Below are positions 59,428 to 64,000 of a stretch of 64,000 nt of DNA, piece by piece. A model generated the notes under the pieces. The model worked only from the letters and a program-made list of their open reading frames with translations, did not search any database and was not told where the DNA came from. The stretch is taken from contig NC_018664.1 in assembly GCF_000299355.1 (NCBI RefSeq), forward strand, positions 1 through 64,000, written 5' to 3'. Made by a program: the position numbers and the translations under genes. Within the stretch, counting starts at the first letter, position 1, and each line of letters opens with the position of its first letter. This stretch comes from Gottschalkia acidurici 9a (lineage in GTDB: Bacteria; Bacillota; Clostridia; Tissierellales; Gottschalkiaceae).

Positions 59428-61230
59428 GTGAATAATGATATGAATAGATTAGATACAACCGATATATTAAAGATATTAAAGAGGCTAATAAAATATATTT
59501 ATAAATTTTCCCCTAAATTACTTATATTGAATACTAGTTTAATAGTGATACTAGGTGTGAGTTCAACTTTTATTATTTATTCTAGTGAACTTCTAATTAA
59601 TTCAATCGCAAACTATAGAAGTATGAACATAGTTATTCATTCATTTATCATATACTTTATAATTAATTTGCTAGTTAGAATTTTGAAACAGTTGTCAGGT
59701 TATATCTTGGAAAAACATCAGGTCTTATTAAATTATCACACGAACAGAGATATACTGAAAAAATGTATCGACTTAAGTTTATTAGACTTTGAAAATTCTG
59801 AAGTTTATAATTCAATTAATAGAGCAACAGATGAAGGGCAAATTAAGATATTTTCTGTGTTTATGAATTTAGTCTCAATAGTTACTCAGTTAATATCGGT
59901 GATTTCTATATCCACGATTATCTTAGAATGGTCTTCCCCTTTATTTCTTTTAATTTTTGTTGTTCCGATAATATCTACCATTGTAAATAGTAGATTAGGA
60001 TATTTAAATTATAAGATGCGTATGGAAAGAATGGAAGAAGTGCGTAAAGCATCATATATTAATTATTTATTGACAAATGATATTGCTTATAAAGAAGTAA
60101 AAAGTTACGGTATAGGTGAATATCTTTCTAATATGCATAAAAAAACTACGAAGGAAATAGCAAATCAAGATATTTGTATAATTAGAAAACGAGCAAAATG
60201 GTTATTAAATCTAGGAATTTTAGATGAAGTTATACAAATTATTGTTACTATAAGAACTTTTACTATGACATTGAGTGGAGAATTGTTGATAGGTAGTACT
60301 ATGGCATATATAAATTCTTTTACAACAATTCAAAGCAATATAAGTAGCCTATTACAAAATTTAACGGAAATATACAACGACACATTATACATAAGTCAAT
60401 ATTTTTATTTGATTGATTTCGAAGTAGGAGATAAAAGAAACGATTTATATAAGTTTGATGAAGACGAGATAATAGAAAAAATAGAAACCGTTAATTTGTC
60501 TTATAAATATAAAGATACAGATCATTATGCAATAAGAGATATTAATATTACAATTATACAAGAGGATATACTAGGTATAATAGGGGAAAATGGAAGTGGA
60601 AAAACCACATTTATTAAATTATTGTGCGGATTTTATGATGATTATGATGGTGAAATATTTATAAACAATTTTAACTTAAGAGATATAGATAAAGATAGTT
60701 TAAGAAAGAAAATGGGTGTTATCTTTCAAGATTTTAATAAGTATGAATTTAGTTTACGGGAAAATATAGGTTTTGGAAATATTGAAAAAATTAATAATGA
60801 TTTTTTAATATATGATGTGTTATATAAATCACATCTGAAAGAAAAAATAGATAAATTTAGTGATGGAATAGACACACAAATGGGCACTTGGTTCTCCGGG
60901 GAAATGTTGTCAACAGGGGAGTGGCAAAGAGTTGCTATAGCAAGGGTTCTTTTTAGAGATAGTAATATATTAATCTTAGATGAACCAACAGCGTCAATAG
61001 ATCCTATCCGAGAAAAAGATATTTTTAAGTTAATTCGTTCTGAATCAAAGAATAAAATAACTATATTAATTACCCATAGGCCAGAAAATATGCAATACAT
61101 AAACGCCAAAATTATTATGTTTCAAAATGGTACTATTGTTGCTGATGGTTATCATGATCACCTAATTGATACAAATGAAATATATACAAGCTTCCTTCAG
61201 GCAAAAGATGAGCTACATGCAGTACAATAA
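59428..61230 (+). CDS. ABC exporter, fused membrane and ATPase domains
   Basis: 600 residues. Six-helix exporter domain (about 30-330), then the ATPase: Walker A GENGSGKTTFIKLLCG, signature LSTGEWQRVAIARVL, Walker B ILILDEPTASIDP, and the TILITHRPENMQY switch. There is no N-terminal C39 peptidase, so it does not cut the leader itself. GTG at 59428 follows TAAGGGGGAA. It probably exports the mature peptide; the separate two-gene transporter may then serve immunity. No leader protease gene was found in the cluster. Confidence 0.9.
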   Translation: MNNDMNRLDTTDILKILKRLIKYIYKFSPKLLILNTSLIVILGVSSTFIIYSSELLINSIANYRSMNIVIHSFIIYFIINLLVRILKQLSGYILEKHQVLLNYHTNRDILKKCIDLSLLDFENSEVYNSINRATDEGQIKIFSVFMNLVSIVTQLISVISISTIILEWSSPLFLLIFVVPIISTIVNSRLGYLNYKMRMERMEEVRKASYINYLLTNDIAYKEVKSYGIGEYLSNMHKKTTKEIANQDICIIRKRAKWLLNLGILDEVIQIIVTIRTFTMTLSGELLIGSTMAYINSFTTIQSNISSLLQNLTEIYNDTLYISQYFYLIDFEVGDKRNDLYKFDEDEIIEKIETVNLSYKYKDTDHYAIRDINITIIQEDILGIIGENGSGKTTFIKLLCGFYDDYDGEIFINNFNLRDIDKDSLRKKMGVIFQDFNKYEFSLRENIGFGNIEKINNDFLIYDVLYKSHLKEKIDKFSDGIDTQMGTWFSGEMLSTGEWQRVAIARVLFRDSNILILDEPTASIDPIREKDIFKLIRSESKNKITILITHRPENMQYINAKIIMFQNGTIVADGYHDHLIDTNEIYTSFLQAKDELHAVQ

Positions 61231-61412
61231 GTTTATGAGCAATATTGTACATTAAACTATCAAAATTATTCCTAGGTATAATGTGTACTAACAAGTAATA
61301 ACACTTCATTTTCATCATATAATAAAGCTCCATATATAAACCCGCATGTATGAGAGTAAATACACTGGTTACTACAATAGCTTATATTCATATATTAGTG
61401 ACAATCATAAAT
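61231..61412. other. Intergenic segment at the cluster's right junction
   Basis: About 180 bases after the exporter stop. No terminator with T-run is obvious. The next recognisable sequence is the nitroreductase fragment, so the junction between the cluster and the duplicated flank lies within this segment, close to 61413. Confidence 0.45.
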
Positions 61413-61564
61413 ATGACTCCAATAGGAAAAGTAGATGAATATAAATATACAAATCCTAAAAAGGATGCCAGAGAAAATGTATTTTTAAATAGTTTTGGAA
61501 GTGATTTTACACAGAGCACAAATGAGGGATCTTTAAGCTAGGCTATCAGACTGATAGCCTAAAT
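61413..61564 (+). pseudogene. Duplicated 3' end of nitroreductase gene with its terminator
   Basis: MTPIGKVDEYKYTNPKKDAR and the following ENVFLNSFGSDFTQSTNE match the last 43 residues of the intact nitroreductase at 51898. At DNA level both the coding part and the terminator (AGGCTATCA/TGATAGCCT) correspond, roughly 85 % identical by eye. An ORF extends upstream to 61350 without homology. The fragment cannot encode a working enzyme. Confidence 0.88.
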
Positions 61565-61679
61565 TTTATACTATAAATAAGAAATTAAAATGTATTTACT
61601 TGATTATGTAAACATTTCCAGACTTATTCCGATATATAATGTAATCGTATACTATATATTAAAAAGGAGAGAAAAGAAT

Positions 61680-62519
61680 ATGAGTATAAATCTCAACTTA
61701 AATCAGTATAACTTTAGTATGAGAAATACTAGTTCTATTAATAGTTCTCCTATAAATAGGAGCATATCTACAAAAGATATGAATTCCCAAATGGGTAAAA
61801 ATATTATGGGAGATAAAATTACAATAAGTTCTCAAGGGCTTAATATGAGTAAAAAGTTTTTAGGTCAAAATAAAGTAAATAATGTTATAGAAAATCTGAT
61901 GAAACAAAAAGAAAACTTAACTGAACGCAAGAGTGATATGGTAACAAATATGTTAGAAAAGGATATGGATATATCTTATATAAATGAAATGACAAAAGGT
62001 ATAGAAGAGCAACTAAAGGATATAGATAAACAAATAGCAAAACTTCAATTTGAAGAGCAGCAAAAAAATATAGGAATAGATAAAGAAAATGAAGAAGAAA
62101 AGAAAGATAAAAAAATACATAACTATTCAAACAATACAGATAATGATATATCTGATCAGAATATGAGTTACCTTATCTCTGCAAGTTCTGATTTACAAGA
62201 TCTAAAGGTAATGTCTTCTTTAAAAGATAAAGCTAAAGGAAGTATTAGTGTATTAGAAAAAGAAATTGAACTTGATGAGTCAAGAAGCTTAGATGGAAAA
62301 GCAACAAAGTATAAGTATGAAGAATATGATAAATTGAAAGACGGGTTATCTAAGTTAGAGAATAAGATTGAAAATAAGCTATATGAATTAAACGAAAAGC
62401 AATTAAATGGTTCAGAAGAAAATCATAGTATTAATAGAAATGAAAAAAATTATGGTAAAGATAAAAGATATATAACCATAGAGAATGATGAAGAACATGA
62501 TGGTGAAATTAATTTTTAG
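61680..62519 (+). CDS. Coiled-coil protein of unknown function
   Basis: 279 residues, no signal peptide or membrane helix. Asn/Ser-rich N-terminus (SINLNLNQYNFSMRNTSSIN), the motif MGDKITISSQGLNMSKKFLG, then long predicted coiled coils (LMKQKENLTERKSDMVTNML; GIEEQLKDIDKQIAKLQFEEQ; YDKLKDGLSKLENKIENKLY) and an acidic C-terminus. No family recognised. ATG at 61680 follows AAAAAGGAGAG. It lies in the degraded flank right of the RiPP cluster and seems intact. Confidence 0.68.
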   Translation: MSINLNLNQYNFSMRNTSSINSSPINRSISTKDMNSQMGKNIMGDKITISSQGLNMSKKFLGQNKVNNVIENLMKQKENLTERKSDMVTNMLEKDMDISYINEMTKGIEEQLKDIDKQIAKLQFEEQQKNIGIDKENEEEKKDKKIHNYSNNTDNDISDQNMSYLISASSDLQDLKVMSSLKDKAKGSISVLEKEIELDESRSLDGKATKYKYEEYDKLKDGLSKLENKIENKLYELNEKQLNGSEENHSINRNEKNYGKDKRYITIENDEEHDGEINF

Positions 62520-62679
62520 GATTAGCAGTATAGAAAAAGTCTGAAATTCTATATAGAGTGACTTAAAAGGTTCTAGTTTTTTATACAGCTTCTAAATTAC
62601 CACGTTATAATAGTAAAACTTACATATCATTATATAAAATATCATATTGTATGTATACAGAATCTACATATAGTGATAA

Positions 62680-63132
62680 TACCATTGAAAACTATATTGA
62701 TAGTATAAATATAGAGATCATTAGTTGTGAAGATATTTATAAAACAGGAAATGTAATTTTAGATATTATATTAAATGAAAAAAATCAACCTGCGATGAAA
62801 ATAATATAAAGTTTTTTACAGAGATTAAATTCTTAAAATGCAGCCTTGTACATATGATAGAAGCATGTGAGAAAATAGATGATGAGGGATAAATAGATAC
62901 ACTAAAATTAGAGGAACTATAGTCAATAGATTCTCCGTTCTAAAAGCTGAAAACTCTAAAATTAATAGGATTACTATAAAAGATGATAAAATTTTAACTG
63001 ATAAAAAAACTTCATTTTACATAGGTTGGAGTAAGTAATATAAAAAGTTCAGTTAAAAAGCATAATGGTGAAGTTACTATTGATTATTCTAAGAATAAGT
63101 TTATTATAAATAGATATATTCCTCTAAAGTAA
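62680..63132 (+). pseudogene. GHKL sensor histidine kinase (AgrC-like) remnant
   Basis: Stops and frameshifts throughout, but order and motifs remain. First KTGNVILDIILNEKNQPAMK (dimer/phospho-acceptor-like region). Then LVHMIEACEKIDDEG, equal to the N box NALDNAIEACEKI. Then a VSNIKSSVKKHNGEVTIDYS segment and the ending NKFIINRYIPLK, typical of the GHKL C-terminus. It is the usual partner of a LytTR regulator such as the one broken at 52596. Confidence 0.75.
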
Positions 63133-63245
63133 AAGTAATCCAGTTATGTATGAAAAGTTACCAGTTGTACTAGATATATTGAAAAAATAAATACATAATG
63201 TTACCTTAAGTATAAGGATATTACGGTTTCCTATTATATATTTCA
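63133..63245 (+). pseudogene. LytTR domain remnant
   Basis: SYV-stop-KVTSCTRYIEKINT can be read, similar to the end of the LytTR remnant at 53150-53265 (KHTSCTYKMASCINSIEKDI). The shared string ACCAGTTGTAC is at 53170 and 63159. Probably the tail of a second response regulator, or a copy of the first. The first 160 bases after the coiled-coil gene (62520-62679) show nothing clear. Confidence 0.55.
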
Positions 63246-63333
63246 CCAACTGCTCTATCTAGGGCTAATATGATGAAAAAACTTTCTAATAGGGGAAAGG
63301 GGTATATTATAGTAGAATTTTAGTATAAATATT

Positions 63334-63367
63334 AAAGAAGATGCTCTCTAGAGAGTGTCTTTTTTAA
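63334..63367 (+). terminator. Hairpin with T-run before last gene
   Basis: AGATGCTCTC and GAGAGTGTCT (with a few mismatches) followed by TTTTTT. A probable promoter (TAGTATAAAT) lies only 20 bases upstream, so this may act as a leader attenuator for the gene at 63384 and not only as a terminator. Confidence 0.55.
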
Positions 63368-63383
63368 TATTTAAGGAGGGAAT

Positions 63384-64000
63384 ATGAAAAAAACATACAG
63401 GTTATTGATACTTTTATTTTTTATTTTATTTACTATTATATTTACTAAATATTATGGAATGTACGAATCTTCAAGAATTTTCACAGGAAGATATGATGCT
63501 TCTATACATTTAACTATAGTAGAAGATATTTCAAAAGAGGATGTATTAAGCACTTTAGAGGACTATGGTAAAAGGTATGACATGGATATTGAAAGAGCAA
63601 TAGCTTTTCCTGGAGATGGAAAAAATAGAAAGAGCTTAACAGCATATGTATCTATAAATGACTTTGATTGGTTTAACGGTGTTTTATCCATTAAAGGTGG
63701 AAAAAAGTTAAATTCTAATTTAAAAGAAGGAGAATTTTTAAGCAATATAGATACAAAGGATAAAAAACAAGTGGGTAGGTTTTCCATATTTGATGATAGC
63801 TCCAGAGAAATATACATTCGACCTTTATCAGATATGAAAAACAGACTTATTGAAACCGACTATAAACTACATTTAAATAATGATAGATATACTTTAAATG
63901 AAGTAATTAGCACTATAAACAGTGAACAGAAAAGTTTTTCTGTAAAAGAGAGTTCTGTTAATTCATTTGTGGATATGAATGAGTACTCTATATATTCTAT
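63384..64000 (+). CDS. Membrane-anchored protein, partial (window edge)
   Basis: At least 205 residues, open at the window end. One N-terminal helix (LLILLFFILFTIIFTKYYG), then an extracellular domain: LTIVEDISKEDVLSTLEDYGKRYDMDIERA and further acidic/basic beta-rich sequence. The plan recalls bacteriocin-associated integral membrane proteins (DUF1430-like), which pair with an ABC ATPase, but the defining C-terminal helices are outside the window. ATG 63384 follows AAGGAGGG. Confidence 0.6.
   Translation, partial: MKKTYRLLILLFFILFTIIFTKYYGMYESSRIFTGRYDASIHLTIVEDISKEDVLSTLEDYGKRYDMDIERAIAFPGDGKNRKSLTAYVSINDFDWFNGVLSIKGGKKLNSNLKEGEFLSNIDTKDKKQVGRFSIFDDSSREIYIRPLSDMKNRLIETDYKLHLNNDRYTLNEVISTINSEQKSFSVKESSVNSFVDMNEYSIYS

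Noticed and set aside
61350-61541. Small protein gene of 63 codons right of the RiPP cluster
   Set aside because: Its last 43 codons are a copy of the nitroreductase C-terminus and the start has no ribosome binding site, so it is a fragment and not a gene.

Overview
The window is AT-rich, low-GC Firmicutes DNA starting at the chromosomal replication origin. The order dnaA, oriC, dnaN, S4-domain gene, recF, remB, gyrB, gyrA, rsbV-rsbW-sigB, then a 16S-23S-5S operon is, from memory, the arrangement seen in Clostridioides difficile and relatives. Together with an H-type spore protein (SspH) and serS-dacF-tadA nearby, this points to a spore-forming clostridium, probably of or near the Peptostreptococcaceae. 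The species cannot be named from the sequence alone.

Layout. 1-10.7 kb: replication and topoisomerase core, with an origin carrying DnaA boxes and DnaA-trios, followed by a partner-switching sigma-B module. 10.7-16.1 kb: one rRNA operon with three tandem promoters and no tRNA in the spacer. 16.2-31.7 kb: metabolic genes. These are a PhnD/C/E-type oxyanion importer next to an AraC regulator, a DUF3793 gene behind a strong Fur-box-like palindrome, the nadABC-niaR NAD operon with an EIIC-like membrane protein, a diguanylate cyclase, sspH, and a guanine-riboswitch purine operon (NCS2 permease plus guanine deaminase) with a decayed permease fragment between riboswitch and gene. 32-38.8 kb: two small exported proteins, a T-box-controlled serS, an IS3-family element sitting between the two arms of what looks like the serS terminator, a broken membrane-protein gene, dacF and tadA.

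39-46 kb is an accessory locus. A candidate two-piece sigma factor (separate region-4 and region-2 proteins) and a BhlA/UviB-type holin-like peptide are encoded next to a decaying, repeatedly duplicated array. In the array, secreted SLH-domain genes on the plus strand converge on leaderless genes of unknown family on the minus strand. Intact members share a divergent promoter region of about 140 bp, identical over two copies, with the same bipartite motif (AAATCA-N5-TTATAAG) facing both ways. My inference is that the sigma pair drives the array and the holin may release the leaderless products, in the manner of TcdR/TcdE or the UviA/UviB locus.

46-52.5 kb holds an orphan B12-type radical SAM gene, a blaI-blaR1-like regulatory pair with two operators but no beta-lactamase, a MazG-like protein, an aromatic-acid-exporter-like protein and a nitroreductase. 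52.6-61.3 kb is a RiPP (sactipeptide/ranthipeptide-like) cluster: two paralogous SPASM radical SAM maturases, a 69-residue six-cysteine precursor, and ABC export or immunity genes. It is bounded by the intact nitroreductase on the left and a diverged copy of that gene's last 43 codons plus its terminator on the right. Remnants of a LytTR response regulator and a GHKL histidine kinase lie on the two sides. The second maturase appears to start at CTG. The window ends inside a membrane-anchored protein gene.
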